64,000 nucleotides of DNA from Cupriavidus pauculus (GTDB lineage: Bacteria; Pseudomonadota; Gammaproteobacteria; Burkholderiales; Burkholderiaceae): NCBI RefSeq assembly GCF_008693385.1, contig NZ_CP044065.1, positions 62,001 through 126,000 of the forward strand. Direction: 5' to 3'. Position numbers and translations under genes: made by a program. Positions 9,194 to 23,453 of this stretch are shown here, piece after piece. The notes below the pieces were generated by a model that made no database searches, was not told the origin of the DNA, and saw only the letters and a program-made list of their open reading frames with translations. The stretch's first letter is position 1. The number at the start of each line of letters is the position of its first letter.

Positions 9194-9418
9194 GATGGTC
9201 TCCGCGAAGGTCTCCTCAGTAGGGCAGGCACATGTTACGCGGGCGCGCCGCCGCTGTCGCGGCCCCCGGCGGGCCCGCGCGCGGATGACAACTCGGCACT
9301 TGGCGCCGCGCTATGCGCGCGAGCGTCCGGAAACCGCCCGGAACCGCTGGCGGGCGGTCTGGCGGAACGCCTCCTTCTGCTAAAATTGCGGTTTTCCCGC
9401 CGCCAGGTTTCCGCCCGC

Positions 9419-11455
9419 ATGTCTGCCCTCGCACATCCCGCCACTAGTCCCTACGCTTCCCAGCCCGCCCAGCTGATGGCCAACGCAATCCGCGTGCTCG
9501 CCATGGATGCCGTGCAGCAGGCCAATTCCGGCCACCCCGGCATGCCGATGGGCATGGCAGACATCGCCGTGGCGCTCTGGAGCCGCCATCTGAAGCATAA
9601 TCCGGCGAACCCGCACTGGGCCGACCGCGACCGCTTCGTGCTGTCCAACGGCCACGGCTCGATGCTGCTCTACGCACTGCTGCACCTGACCGGCTACGAC
9701 CTGCCCGTCAGCGAGCTGAAGAACTTCCGCCAGCTGCACAGCAAGACCGCGGGCCACCCCGAATACGGCATCACCCCGGGCGTCGAGACGACGACCGGCC
9801 CGCTGGGCCAGGGCATCACGAACGCGGTCGGCATGGCACTGGCGGAACGCCTGCTTGCCGAAGAGTTCAACCGCCCCGGTTTCGACCTCGTCAACCACCA
9901 CACCTACGTGTTCCTCGGCGACGGCTGCCTGATGGAAGGCATCAGCCACGAGGCCTGCTCGCTGGCCGGCACGCTGAAGCTGAACAAGCTCGTCGCGCTG
10001 TGGGATGACAACGGCATCTCGATCGACGGCGACGTCGTGCACTGGTTCGCCGACGATACCCCGAAGCGTTTCGAGTCCTACGGCTGGAACGTGATCCGCG
10101 CGGTCGATGGCCACGACGTGGCTGCCGTCGATGCGGCGATCGCGCAGGCCAAGGTCAGCGACAAGCCGACGCTGATCTGCTGCCGTACCGTGATCGGCAA
10201 GGGTTCGCCGAACAAGGCCGGCGGCCACGACGTCCACGGCGCCCCGCTGGGCGGCCAGGAAATCCTCGCCACGCGCGAGGCGCTGGGCTGGGCCCACGCG
10301 CCGTTCGAGCTGCCCGAAGACGTGTACACGGCGTGGGACGCCAAGGCGACCGGCAGCGCGCTGGAAAAGGCCTGGAACGCGCTGTTCGACGCCTACGCCG
10401 AAGTGCATCCGTACGAAGCCGGCGAATTCAGCCGCCGCATGCGCGGTGAGCTGCCGCAGGGCTTCGACGCCGCGGTGGACGCCTTTATCGCCAAGTGCGA
10501 AGAAAAGGCCGAGACCATCGCCACGCGCAAGGCCAGCCAGAACACGATCGAGGCCTTCGGCCCCGTGCTGCCCGAGTTCCTGGGCGGCTCCGCCGACCTG
10601 ACCGGCTCGAACCTGACCAACTGGTCGGGCAGCAAGGCCGTGCGCGCCGACGCATGGGGCAACCATATCAACTACGGCGTTCGCGAATTCGGCATGAGCG
10701 CGATCATGAACGGCGTGGCGCTGCACGGCGGCTACATTCCCTATGGCGGCACGTTCCTGACGTTCTCGGACTACAGCCGCAACGCGCTGCGCATGGCGTC
10801 GCTGATGAAGATCCGCACGCTGTTCGTGTTCACGCACGACTCGATCGGCCTCGGTGAAGACGGTCCGACCCACCAGTCGGTGGAGCACGTGGCCAGCCTG
10901 CGCCTGATTCCGAACATGGATGTCTGGCGTACGGCCGACACCACCGAGACGGCCGTGGCCTGGGCCCAGTCGATCCGCCGCGAGGACGGTCCGAGCTGCC
11001 TGATCTTCAGCCGCCAGAATCTGCCGTTCCAGAAGCGTGACGATGCCACGCGCGCCAATATCGCGCGCGGCGGCTACGTGCTCCGCGACGGCAAGAACCC
11101 GCGTACAAAGCGTCCCGACGCCGTGATCCTGGCCACCGGCTCGGAAGTCGGCCTCGCGGTCGGCGCGGCCGACCAGCTCGCGATCGACGGCATCCACGTG
11201 CGCGTGGTCTCGGTGCCCGCCACGACGGTGTTCGACAAGCAGGACGCCGCCTACAAGGCGAGCGTGCTGCCGGCCGGCGTGCCGCGCGTCGCCGTGGAAG
11301 CGGGCGTGACCGACTTCTGGTGGAAGTACCAGGTCCAGGCTGTGGTCGGTATCGACACCTTCGGCGAGTCGGCGCCTGCCGGCGTGCTGTTCAAGCATTT
11401 CGGGTTCACCGTGGAGAACGTCGCCGATACGGTGCGTGCCACGCTGGCCCAGTAA
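9419..11455 (+). CDS. tkt: Transketolase
   Basis: TPP-dependent transfer of two-carbon units in the pentose phosphate and Calvin-type cycles. The start at 9419 ([20 protein letters not shown]) gives 678 residues, normal for bacterial TktA. The first domain contains [12 protein letters not shown] (residues 37-48) and the TPP/metal motif [13 protein letters not shown]. The pyrimidine-binding domain contains [10 protein letters not shown] and [14 protein letters not shown]. It lies 30 bp upstream of gap on the same strand, an arrangement that links pentose phosphate and glycolytic steps. It is preceded by a 225-bp gap that holds the promoter. Confidence 0.97.
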   Translation: MSALAHPATSPYASQPAQLMANAIRVLAMDAVQQANSGHPGMPMGMADIAVALWSRHLKHNPANPHWADRDRFVLSNGHGSMLLYALLHLTGYDLPVSELKNFRQLHSKTAGHPEYGITPGVETTTGPLGQGITNAVGMALAERLLAEEFNRPGFDLVNHHTYVFLGDGCLMEGISHEACSLAGTLKLNKLVALWDDNGISIDGDVVHWFADDTPKRFESYGWNVIRAVDGHDVAAVDAAIAQAKVSDKPTLICCRTVIGKGSPNKAGGHDVHGAPLGGQEILATREALGWAHAPFELPEDVYTAWDAKATGSALEKAWNALFDAYAEVHPYEAGEFSRRMRGELPQGFDAAVDAFIAKCEEKAETIATRKASQNTIEAFGPVLPEFLGGSADLTGSNLTNWSGSKAVRADAWGNHINYGVREFGMSAIMNGVALHGGYIPYGGTFLTFSDYSRNALRMASLMKIRTLFVFTHDSIGLGEDGPTHQSVEHVASLRLIPNMDVWRTADTTETAVAWAQSIRREDGPSCLIFSRQNLPFQKRDDATRANIARGGYVLRDGKNPRTKRPDAVILATGSEVGLAVGAADQLAIDGIHVRVVSVPATTVFDKQDAAYKASVLPAGVPRVAVEAGVTDFWWKYQVQAVVGIDTFGESAPAGVLFKHFGFTVENVADTVRATLAQ

Positions 11456-12484
<1,029 letters not shown>

Positions 12485-12502
12485 TCGTCGTCACCCGATA
12501 AG

Positions 12503-12532
12503 AAAGGCGCGGAATATTCCGCGCCTTTTTTT
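12503..12532. terminator. Terminator after gap
   Basis: AAAGGCGCGGAA paired with TTCCGCGCCTTT, followed by a T run. It also overlaps the last codon of the convergent flavin reductase gene and may serve both. Confidence 0.9.
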
Positions 12533-13136
12533 ATTGCGATCCGCGCGGTGTCAGCGGTTGGGCATCGACGGCGGCGCCATCGACGATGAAATGGCCGCCC
12601 GCCACATGGTGAATGGTCCTGAGTTCGTCCTGTCCCTCGAAATGCCACCGGCCCGCGCTGAAGACACGCGTATCGGCATGGGCGGCGATCACCTCGCCGA
12701 GAAACAGGTCATAGGTCTGCTGAATCGCGGCCTCGGGCAGGAGCCGGCATTCGAGCCACGCCGCGCAGCCTTCCAATAGCGGCGCATCGATCACATCGCC
12801 CTGAAACGTCTGCAGCCCATAGGCAGCGAACTTGTCGGTCTGCTGGCTGGCGAGCGCCTGGCCCGAACTCGAGCCGAGCGCTTCGGTGATATCGACCTGC
12901 GCGACCGTGGGCACCTGCAGCGCAAAGGTCCCGCTGGCTTCCAGCAGCTGCCGCGTCCACGTGGACTTGTCGAGCACCACGGCGACCTTGGGAGGCGCGA
13001 AATCGAGCGGCATGGCCCAGGCCGCGGCCATGATATTGCGCTGCCCGCCGTGGGCCGCGCTAACGAGCACGGTCGGCCCGTGGTTGAGCAGCCGGTAGGC
13101 TTTGGCGAGTTCGACAGGGGCGCGGAAACTGGACAT
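12531..13136 (-). CDS. Flavin reductase-like domain protein
   Basis: A 201-residue FMN-binding split-barrel protein (flavin reductase/DIM6-NTAB family). LAKAYRLLNHGPTVLVSA and NIMAAAWAMPLDFAPPKVAVV give the first strands, and DKSTWTRQLLEASGTFALQVP follows, all typical of this family. Members reduce flavin for a partner monooxygenase or act as FMN-binding proteins; no partner gene is adjacent, so the role is not known. It is divergent from the LysR gene phcA, separated by about 310 bp of comparatively AT-rich DNA. Confidence 0.85.
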   Translation of the reverse strand: MSSFRAPVELAKAYRLLNHGPTVLVSAAHGGQRNIMAAAWAMPLDFAPPKVAVVLDKSTWTRQLLEASGTFALQVPTVAQVDITEALGSSSGQALASQQTDKFAAYGLQTFQGDVIDAPLLEGCAAWLECRLLPEAAIQQTYDLFLGEVIAAHADTRVFSAGRWHFEGQDELRTIHHVAGGHFIVDGAAVDAQPLTPRGSQ

Positions 13137-13445
13137 GGGGAAAACGGCTTACGCCGTAAGAAGTGTCGGCATTAGGGCATCTACTATAGCCACAAGGCAA
13201 AAACCGCGTCATAAAGTCAGACTTCGACATAATCTGTCGTGATCATGTCAAAGGCAGATCAAAAAGCCCGCCGCGAGAGTGCAAGAAATGCTGAATTTGC
13301 TTTCCGAGGCAGTTTTTTCCTCTTACACTAGAAGAATCTGTTGACATCTGATGTGCAGCCAGAGCAAATGGTGGGGCCATCGACGACGCGAATCTCGCGA
13401 ATGAAATTTCGCAATTAATGTATCGAGCATGGACCGGGCCTGATC
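13137..13445. promoter_or_regulatory. 309-bp AT-richer intergenic region upstream of phcA
   Basis: Noticeably less GC-rich than its surroundings. It contains TTGACA at 13341-13346, a perfect -35 hexamer, with only a weak -10 (GCAAAT) 17 bp later. It also has a small GCGAA/TTCGC hairpin at 13397-13412 close to the phcA start. I see no gene in it. The length and base composition suggest a regulated promoter with a long leader. Confidence 0.5.
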
Positions 13446-14438
13446 ATGGTGAACGTTGATACCAAGCTGCTCGTTATCTTTACCGAGCTGCTAAGCAAAA
13501 GAAACGCCACTTATGTGGCGGAAAAAATGCACATGACCGCGCCGGCCGTGTCGCATTCGCTGGGCCGTCTGCGCGAGATCTTCGACGATCCGCTCTTTAT
13601 CCGCGTGCCGCACGGGCTGACGCCGACGCCGCGCGCGCTCGAGCTCGGTCCCAAGATCCGCGACATGCTGGATCTCTGGTCCTCGATCAACGAGGGCGAC
13701 GCCGACAATTTCGACCCGGCTGTGGCCACGGGCACCCTGAGCATCGGGTTTGCCGCCGAACTGGGCGACACGGTCTTCAACCGGTTTGTCCTGCGCATCA
13801 AGCAGATGGCCCCGGATCTCCATATCCGCCTCGTCGAATCCCATTCGTGGGAAGCCGACGTGGCATCGATGCGCGCGAATGAACTCGATGTCGCGTTCTC
13901 GCCGTTCCCGACCCGCCATCCCGAGATCGTCGAGGAGATGGTCACGTCGCTGAACCTGTGGGTCTGCGCGCGCAAGAATCATCCGCTGCTGAAGTCCGAA
14001 TGCACGCTCGAGCAGTACCTCGATTGCAGCCATATCTTCATGGCCCATTCGGGGGGCGCGGGCCGTCCGGCGCCGGCGCTGATTCCGCTGGACTACGCGC
14101 TGCAGCAGCGCGGGCTGAAGCGCAATGCCACGCTGACCGTTCACTCGTGGCGCGCGCAGGCCGAACTCGCGGCCCAGACCGACATGATCTTCACGGTCAA
14201 CGCGCTGACGAAGGACATGGCTTGCGAAACCTACGGCCTGAAGGCGTTCCCGTTGCCGGCCGAACTCAACACGATGCTGGGCCTGAACATGTTCTGGCAC
14301 CGCAGCCGCAATACGCATCCGATGCTGGTGTGGGCGCGTGGCCTGTTCCGTCAGGTGGTGGGAGAGTTCGTAGGACTGCCCCAGGTATCGCGCGCGCAGC
14401 GTGCGGTGCTGGAGCAGGACATCCCGCAGGAGCCCTGA
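13446..14438 (+). CDS. phcA: LysR-type global regulator PhcA
   Basis: A 330-residue LysR regulator. The N-terminal helix-turn-helix (residues 5-62: LLVIFTELLSKRNATYVAEK, then APAVSHSLGRLREIF) and the following LTPTPRALELGPKIRD closely resemble PhcA of Ralstonia solanacearum as I remember it. There PhcA is the output regulator of the Phc quorum-sensing circuit. Residues about 90-310 are the ligand-binding domain. The assignment is strengthened by a complete phcBSRQ operon in the same window and by the neighbouring fur-bamE-dapB genes. It has no obvious Shine-Dalgarno. In Cupriavidus, PhcA-type regulators have been linked to siderophore and surface traits. Confidence 0.85.
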   Translation: MVNVDTKLLVIFTELLSKRNATYVAEKMHMTAPAVSHSLGRLREIFDDPLFIRVPHGLTPTPRALELGPKIRDMLDLWSSINEGDADNFDPAVATGTLSIGFAAELGDTVFNRFVLRIKQMAPDLHIRLVESHSWEADVASMRANELDVAFSPFPTRHPEIVEEMVTSLNLWVCARKNHPLLKSECTLEQYLDCSHIFMAHSGGAGRPAPALIPLDYALQQRGLKRNATLTVHSWRAQAELAAQTDMIFTVNALTKDMACETYGLKAFPLPAELNTMLGLNMFWHRSRNTHPMLVWARGLFRQVVGEFVGLPQVSRAQRAVLEQDIPQEP

Positions 14439-14463
14439 GCACGGGCATTTGCGGTGAAACCAT

Positions 14464-14492
14464 AAAAAAACCGGCGCCTGGCGCCGGTTTTT
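14464..14492. terminator. Bidirectional terminator between phcA and fur
   Basis: AAAAACCGGCGCC and GGCGCCGGTTTTT make a perfect 13-bp stem with a very short loop between two convergent genes. Confidence 0.9.
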
Positions 14493-14529
14493 CGTTGCAT
14501 GGGCGTCCGGTCATGGCCGGCGCCACAGC

Positions 14530-14961
14530 TTATCTTTTGGGTTTGTGAGGGCACTCGTTCTTCGTGCAGTTGCCATAGAGCGACAACGCGTGTTCCTGCA
14601 GGGCAAAGCCACGCTCGCGCGCGATGCTTTGCTGGCGTTTCTCGATCTCGGAGTCGAAGAATTCTTCGACGCGGCCGCAATCGAGGCACACCAGGTGATC
14701 GTGATGCTTACCTTCGTTGAGTTCAAAAATGGCCTTGCCCGATTCGAAGTTGTTGCGCGACAGCAGGCCGGCTTGTTCAAACTGGGTGAGGACGCGATAG
14801 ACCGTGGCGAGGCCGATGTCCATATGCTCGTTGAGCAGGATGCGGTAGACGTCTTCCGCGCTCAGATGGCGCTGTTCGCTGGTCTGGAAGATTTCAAGAA
14901 TCTTCAGGCGGGGGACGGTCGCCTTGAGGCCTATATTTTTGAGGTCCGCCGGACTCGGCAT
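14530..14961 (-). CDS. fur: Ferric uptake regulator Fur
   Basis: Fe(II)-responsive repressor of iron uptake genes. The 143-residue product has the winged helix ([36 protein letters not shown]) and the metal-binding end: [11 protein letters not shown] with C92 and C95 and a second pair at C132 and C137 (NCTKNEC). Length is typical. It is divergent from bamE, a conserved arrangement in beta- and gamma-proteobacteria, and convergent with phcA. Confidence 0.97.
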   Translation of the reverse strand: MPSPADLKNIGLKATVPRLKILEIFQTSEQRHLSAEDVYRILLNEHMDIGLATVYRVLTQFEQAGLLSRNNFESGKAIFELNEGKHHDHLVCLDCGRVEEFFDSEIEKRQQSIARERGFALQEHALSLYGNCTKNECPHKPKR

Positions 14962-15165
14962 GGGCGTGACTCCCTAGAGTACAATGTCTGGATAGCTGAA
15001 TCATAAGGGTTTTGGCGACAAAAGTCGCCTCGGTGCCCAGACCGCCGCCGGTCATGGCGCGCCGTGCCGGGCCCGCCGCATCCGCCGCCTTCGACGCGGC
15101 GAAGCGACGCGCGCTCAGGTCACACGGCCCACCCCCTCCTTTTTTGAAGCTTTGAAGCGAGAGAC

Positions 15166-19410
<4,245 letters not shown>

Positions 19411-19446
19411 CGGCCATCGCCGATCATTGAAGGAATCCGCCAAGCC

Positions 19447-19962
19447 ATGACCCGACCGAACCTGCGCCGCCGACTCGTTCTTGCCTCGACGCTCGCCACT
19501 GCGATGGCCGCCGGTCTGGCGGGTTGCGGCTTCCACATGCGCGGCACCGCCGACTTCGCGTTCAAGAAGCTGTACGTCGGCATTCCGCCCAATTCGCCGA
19601 TGGGCGCCGACCTGCGCCGCACGATTCTCGGCGGCTCCGACACGATCATCGTGGAGGATCCGAAGCAGGCCGACGCGCTGCTCGACGTGCTGAGCGACAC
19701 GCGCGGCCGCGCGATCCTGTCGATCACGACCGAAGGCGTGGTGCGCGAATACCGGCTGAGCCAGCGCTTCAGCTTCCGCGTGCGCGACCAGTCGGGCAAG
19801 GAACTGATTCCGCCCTCGACGATCCTGCTGACGCGCGATATCACGTACAACGAATCGGCCGTATTGGCGAAGGACTACGAAGAGCAGCAGCTTTATCGCG
19901 ACATGCAGCGCGACATCGTGCAGCAGCTGATGCGCCGCCTCGCGGCGATCAAGTCGGCCTGA
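19447..19962 (+). CDS. lptE: LPS-assembly lipoprotein LptE
   Basis: Plug/partner of the outer-membrane LPS translocon LptD. The 171-residue protein has a twin-Arg-rich start, a hydrophobic signal peptide and a lipobox LAGC with Cys at residue 27, followed directly by GFHMRG, the hallmark after the lipidated Cys in LptE. The rest (LRRTILGG, DALLDVLSDTRGRAILSIT) matches the family fold. It sits between leuS and holA, the conserved proteobacterial order. Confidence 0.94.
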   Translation: MTRPNLRRRLVLASTLATAMAAGLAGCGFHMRGTADFAFKKLYVGIPPNSPMGADLRRTILGGSDTIIVEDPKQADALLDVLSDTRGRAILSITTEGVVREYRLSQRFSFRVRDQSGKELIPPSTILLTRDITYNESAVLAKDYEEQQLYRDMQRDIVQQLMRRLAAIKSA

Positions 19963-19972
19963 CGGTTACGCG

Positions 19973-21031
19973 ATGCAGCTTCGGCTCGACGGCCTCGATG
20001 GCCATCTGAAGCAGGCCCAGGCCAAGGGCCTCGCGCCGCTCTACGTCGTGCACGGCGACGAGCATCTGCTCGTGCTGGAGGCGGTGGACCGGCTGCGCCG
20101 TGCCGCGCGCGAGGCGGGCTATACCGAGCGCGACGTGCTCGTGGCCGAGCGCGGCTTTCACTGGAGCCAGCTCGTCGAGGCGCAGCAGTCGATGTCGCTG
20201 TTCGGCGACCGCAAGATCGTCGAGTTGCGGATTCCGTCGGGCAAGCCCGGCAAGGATGGCGGCGAGGCGTTACGCGCGGTGGCCGCGCAGCCGTCGCCGG
20301 ATGTGCTGATGCTGGTCACGCTGCCGCGGGTCGATTTCGCGACGTCGAAGTCCGCATGGTTCCAGGCGCTCGAGGGCGCCGGGGTGTCGATCAAGGTCGA
20401 TACCGTCGATCGCACGCGCCTGCCGGCCTGGGTCGGCGAGCGGCTGGCATTGCAGCAGCAGCGCGTGGAGGGCGGCGAGCCCGGACGCCGCGCGCTGCAG
20501 TTCATCGCGGACAAGGTGGAAGGCAACCTGCTTGCCGCGCATCAGGAAATCCAGAAGCTCGGGCTGCTGTATCCGCCGGGCGAGCTCAAGTTCGATCAGG
20601 TGCACGACGCGGTGCTCAACGTGGCCCGCTACGACGTGTTCAAGTTGTCCGAGGCGATGCTCGCCGGCGACGTGCCGCGGCTCGTGCGCATGCTCGAGGG
20701 GCTGCGCGGCGAGGGCGAGGCGACGGTGCTGGTGCTCTGGGCGCTGACCGAGGAAATTCGCGTATTATCCAAGGTCCGGCAAGGGCTGGCGGCCGGCAAG
20801 CCGGCGCCGGTGCTGATGCGCGAGCTGCGCGTCTGGGGCCCGCGCGAACGGCTGGTGCCGCAGGCGGCCCAGCGGCTGTCGATGCCACAGCTCGAAGCCG
20901 CGCTGGCGCTGGCCGCGAGGCTCGACCGGCAGGTCAAGGGTTTGCCGGACCTGCCGCCGGGCGCGGCGGCGAGCCTGCCCGCGGAGCCATGGGACGGCCT
21001 GCAGCAGCTTGCGCTGTCGATTGCGCGCTAG
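19973..21031 (+). CDS. holA: DNA polymerase III, delta subunit
   Basis: Opens the sliding clamp as part of the clamp loader. The 352-residue protein starts MQLRLDGLDGHLKQAQAKGL and continues LAPLYVVHGDEHLLVLEAVD, the usual HolA N-terminal strand and helix. The SLFGDRKIVELRIPSGKPGK motif and the AAA-like second domain follow. It begins 10 bp after lptE, so the two are probably translated from one message. Confidence 0.94.
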   Translation: MQLRLDGLDGHLKQAQAKGLAPLYVVHGDEHLLVLEAVDRLRRAAREAGYTERDVLVAERGFHWSQLVEAQQSMSLFGDRKIVELRIPSGKPGKDGGEALRAVAAQPSPDVLMLVTLPRVDFATSKSAWFQALEGAGVSIKVDTVDRTRLPAWVGERLALQQQRVEGGEPGRRALQFIADKVEGNLLAAHQEIQKLGLLYPPGELKFDQVHDAVLNVARYDVFKLSEAMLAGDVPRLVRMLEGLRGEGEATVLVLWALTEEIRVLSKVRQGLAAGKPAPVLMRELRVWGPRERLVPQAAQRLSMPQLEAALALAARLDRQVKGLPDLPPGAAASLPAEPWDGLQQLALSIAR

Positions 21032-21103
21032 CCGCTAGCGACGATCGGCACCTCCGTTCCCCACAAGACTGCACGACCGCCGGGACAGGACCCGGCCACG
21101 ATC

Positions 21104-22384
21104 ATGACCGAGTTCGATCTCAACCAATACATGGACCGCGTGGGCCAGCAGGCCCGGGCCGCATCGCGCGCGATGGCGCGTGCCTCCACAGCCGACAAGA
21201 ACCGCGCGCTGCTGACCATCGCGGCGGCGATCCGGCGCGACGCCGACAAGCTCAAGGCGGTCAACGCGCGCGACGTCGAGCGTGCGCGCGCCAACGGGCA
21301 GGATGCCGCGTTCGTCGATCGGCTCACGCTGTCGGACAAGGCCATTGCCACCATGGCGGCGGGCCTCGAGCAGATTGCCGCGCTGGCCGACCCGATCGGC
21401 GAGATCTCGAACATGAAATTCCGCCCGACCGGTATCCAGGTCGGCCAGATGCGCGTGCCGCTCGGCGTGATCGGCATCATCTACGAATCGCGGCCCAACG
21501 TGACCATCGACGCGGCGGCGCTGTGCCTGAAGTCCGGCAATGCGACGATCCTGCGCGGCGGTTCGGAAGCCATTGAATCGAACACCGCGCTGGCCGCGCT
21601 GGTCGCCGAAGGCCTGTCGGCCGCGGGGCTGCCCGCCGAAGCGGTGCAGGTGATCGAGACCACCGACCGTGCGGCCGTGGGCCGGCTCATCACGATGACC
21701 GGGTACGTGGACGTGATCGTCCCGCGCGGCGGCAAGAGCCTGATCGCGCGGCTCATGGAAGAAGCGCGTGTGCCGATGATCAAGCATCTGGACGGCATCT
21801 GCCACGTCTACGTCGATGACGACGCCGATGTGGAGAAGGCCGTGCGCGTGTGCGACAACGCCAAGACCCAGCGCTACGCGCCGTGCAACACGATGGAAAC
21901 GCTGCTGGTCGCGCGCGGCATCGCCGCGACCGTGCTGCCGCCGCTGTGCCGGATCTATCAGGACAAGGGCGTGGAGTTGCGCGTCTGCGCGGACACGCGC
22001 GCCACGCTCGAGGCGGCGGGTTTCACGGGCCTCGTCGATGCGACCGAGGACGACTGGCGCCTCGAGTATCTGGCGCCCGTGCTCGCGATTCGCACCGTGG
22101 ACGGCCTCGACGCGGCCATCGCCCATATCAATACGTACGGCTCCGCGCACACGGACTCGATCGTCACCGAGAATTACAGCACCGGCATGCGCTTCCTCCG
22201 CGAGGTGGATTCGGCGAGCGTGATGATCAACGCCTCGACGCGCTTTGCCGACGGCTTCGAATACGGCCTGGGCGCCGAGATCGGTATCTCGAACGACAAG
22301 CTGCATGCGCGCGGCCCGGTGGGTCTGGAGGGACTGACGTCGCTCAAGTACGTGGTGTTCGGCCACGGCGAAATCCGGAGCTGA
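21104..22384 (+). CDS. proA: Gamma-glutamyl phosphate reductase
   Basis: NADPH-dependent reduction of glutamyl-5-phosphate in proline synthesis. The 426-residue aldehyde dehydrogenase-superfamily protein has the catalytic Cys at residue 261 within [12 protein letters not shown], the [20 protein letters not shown] cofactor region and the C-terminal [16 protein letters not shown] motif. It follows holA by 72 bp and precedes the hemJ-like gene by 4 bp. The partner proB is not in the window; proC lies about 37 kb away. Confidence 0.97.
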   Translation: MTEFDLNQYMDRVGQQARAASRAMARASTADKNRALLTIAAAIRRDADKLKAVNARDVERARANGQDAAFVDRLTLSDKAIATMAAGLEQIAALADPIGEISNMKFRPTGIQVGQMRVPLGVIGIIYESRPNVTIDAAALCLKSGNATILRGGSEAIESNTALAALVAEGLSAAGLPAEAVQVIETTDRAAVGRLITMTGYVDVIVPRGGKSLIARLMEEARVPMIKHLDGICHVYVDDDADVEKAVRVCDNAKTQRYAPCNTMETLLVARGIAATVLPPLCRIYQDKGVELRVCADTRATLEAAGFTGLVDATEDDWRLEYLAPVLAIRTVDGLDAAIAHINTYGSAHTDSIVTENYSTGMRFLREVDSASVMINASTRFADGFEYGLGAEIGISNDKLHARGPVGLEGLTSLKYVVFGHGEIRS

Positions 22385-22388
22385 CCGC

Positions 22389-22811
22389 ATGCTCTGGATC
22401 AAGTCGTTCCATATTCTGTTCGTCATCTCCTGGTTCGCGGGGCTGTTCTACCTGCCGCGGATCTTCGTCAATCTGGCGATGGAGACCGATGCGGCCGCCA
22501 CGCAGCGGCTGCTGCTGATGGCGCGCAAGCTGTTCCGCTTCATGACGATACTGGCGGTGCCGGCCGTGGTGTTCGGGCTGTGGCTGTTCCTCGGCTACGG
22601 CATCGGGCGCGGGGCGGGCCAGGGGTGGATGCACGCGAAGCTGGCGCTGGTGCTGGTGCTGATCGGCTACCACCATGGCTGCGGCGTGCTGCTGCGGAAG
22701 TTCGAAGCGGGCCGCAACACGCGATCCCACAAGTTTTATCGCTGGTTCAACGAATTGCCGGTACTCGTGCTGCTGGCGATCGTGATTCTGGTCGTGGTCA
22801 AGCCGTTCTGA
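22389..22811 (+). CDS. hemJ: HemJ-like/CopD-domain membrane protein
   Basis: A 140-residue integral membrane protein starting MLWIKSFHILFVISWFAGLF. This is the first-helix signature of HemJ, the protoporphyrinogen IX oxidase used by many Proteobacteria lacking HemG and HemY. Four hydrophobic helices are visible with a conserved His in helix 1 (H8) and HAKL/HHGCG motifs in the later helices. It follows proA by 4 bp, implying a shared transcript. A copper-tolerance CopD-like role is the alternative but the length favours HemJ. Confidence 0.82.
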   Translation: MLWIKSFHILFVISWFAGLFYLPRIFVNLAMETDAAATQRLLLMARKLFRFMTILAVPAVVFGLWLFLGYGIGRGAGQGWMHAKLALVLVLIGYHHGCGVLLRKFEAGRNTRSHKFYRWFNELPVLVLLAIVILVVVKPF

Positions 22812-22820
22812 ACTGAGGAC

Positions 22821-23429
22821 ATGATGAGCAAGCAGGTCGAGTATTTCATGGCACCGCAGTCCCCGTTCGTCTATCTGGGGCATGCGCGCTTCGCCGAAAT
22901 TGCCGCGCGCCACAAGGCGCAGGTCGTGCTCAAGCCGTTCGATCTCGGCAAGCTGTTCTCGGTGTCGGGCGGCCTGCCGCTCGCCCAGCGGCCTCCGCAG
23001 CGCCAGGCGTATCGCCTCGTCGAGCTCGAGCGCTGGGCCGAATTCCTCGGCATGCCCGTCAATCTGCATCCGACGTTTTTCCCGGTGTCCGGCGATCCGG
23101 CCGCGAAGATCATCATCGCGGCGCAGCTGGCCCACGGCACCACGCGCGCGCTTGCGCTCGCCGGCGCCTACTGCCGCGCGGTATGGGCCGAGCAGCGCAA
23201 TATCGCCGATCCGGCCACGCTGACGCAGATCGCCGACGAGAACGAGTTCGATGGCGCAAACCTGCTGAAGGCCAGCGAGGCGCAGGCCGTGCAGGCCGCT
23301 TACGCGCAGAATACCCAGGACGCGATCTCGGCGGGCGCGTTTGGCGCCCCCTGGTTCGTGCTGGACGGTCAGCCCTACTGGGGCCAGGACCGCCTTGAAT
23401 TTCTCGACCGCGCGCTGGCCGCCGGTTGA
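22821..23429 (+). CDS. 2-hydroxychromene-2-carboxylate isomerase/DsbA-like (GST kappa) protein
   Basis: A 202-residue thioredoxin-fold protein of the HCCA isomerase family: EYFMAPQSPFVYLGHARFAE at the N-terminus, with a Ser where DsbA has its Cys, then VLKPFDLGKLFSVSGGLPLA. The C-terminal FGAPWFVLDGQPYWGQDRLE motif is typical. In aromatic degradation the enzyme isomerises a glutathione-dependent intermediate; here no such pathway genes surround it, so the substrate is unknown. Two adjacent ATG codons (22821 and 22824) could serve as start. It follows the hemJ-like gene by 9 bp. Confidence 0.87.
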   Translation: MMSKQVEYFMAPQSPFVYLGHARFAEIAARHKAQVVLKPFDLGKLFSVSGGLPLAQRPPQRQAYRLVELERWAEFLGMPVNLHPTFFPVSGDPAAKIIIAAQLAHGTTRALALAGAYCRAVWAEQRNIADPATLTQIADENEFDGANLLKASEAQAVQAAYAQNTQDAISAGAFGAPWFVLDGQPYWGQDRLEFLDRALAAG

Positions 23430-23453
23430 GGTCGTTTTTGTTTTGAGTCGCAC

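Noticed and set aside
13446..14438. LysR regulator as a catabolic pathway activator
   Set aside because: It stands alone, convergent with fur and without a metabolic operon next to it; sequence and neighbourhood fit PhcA better.
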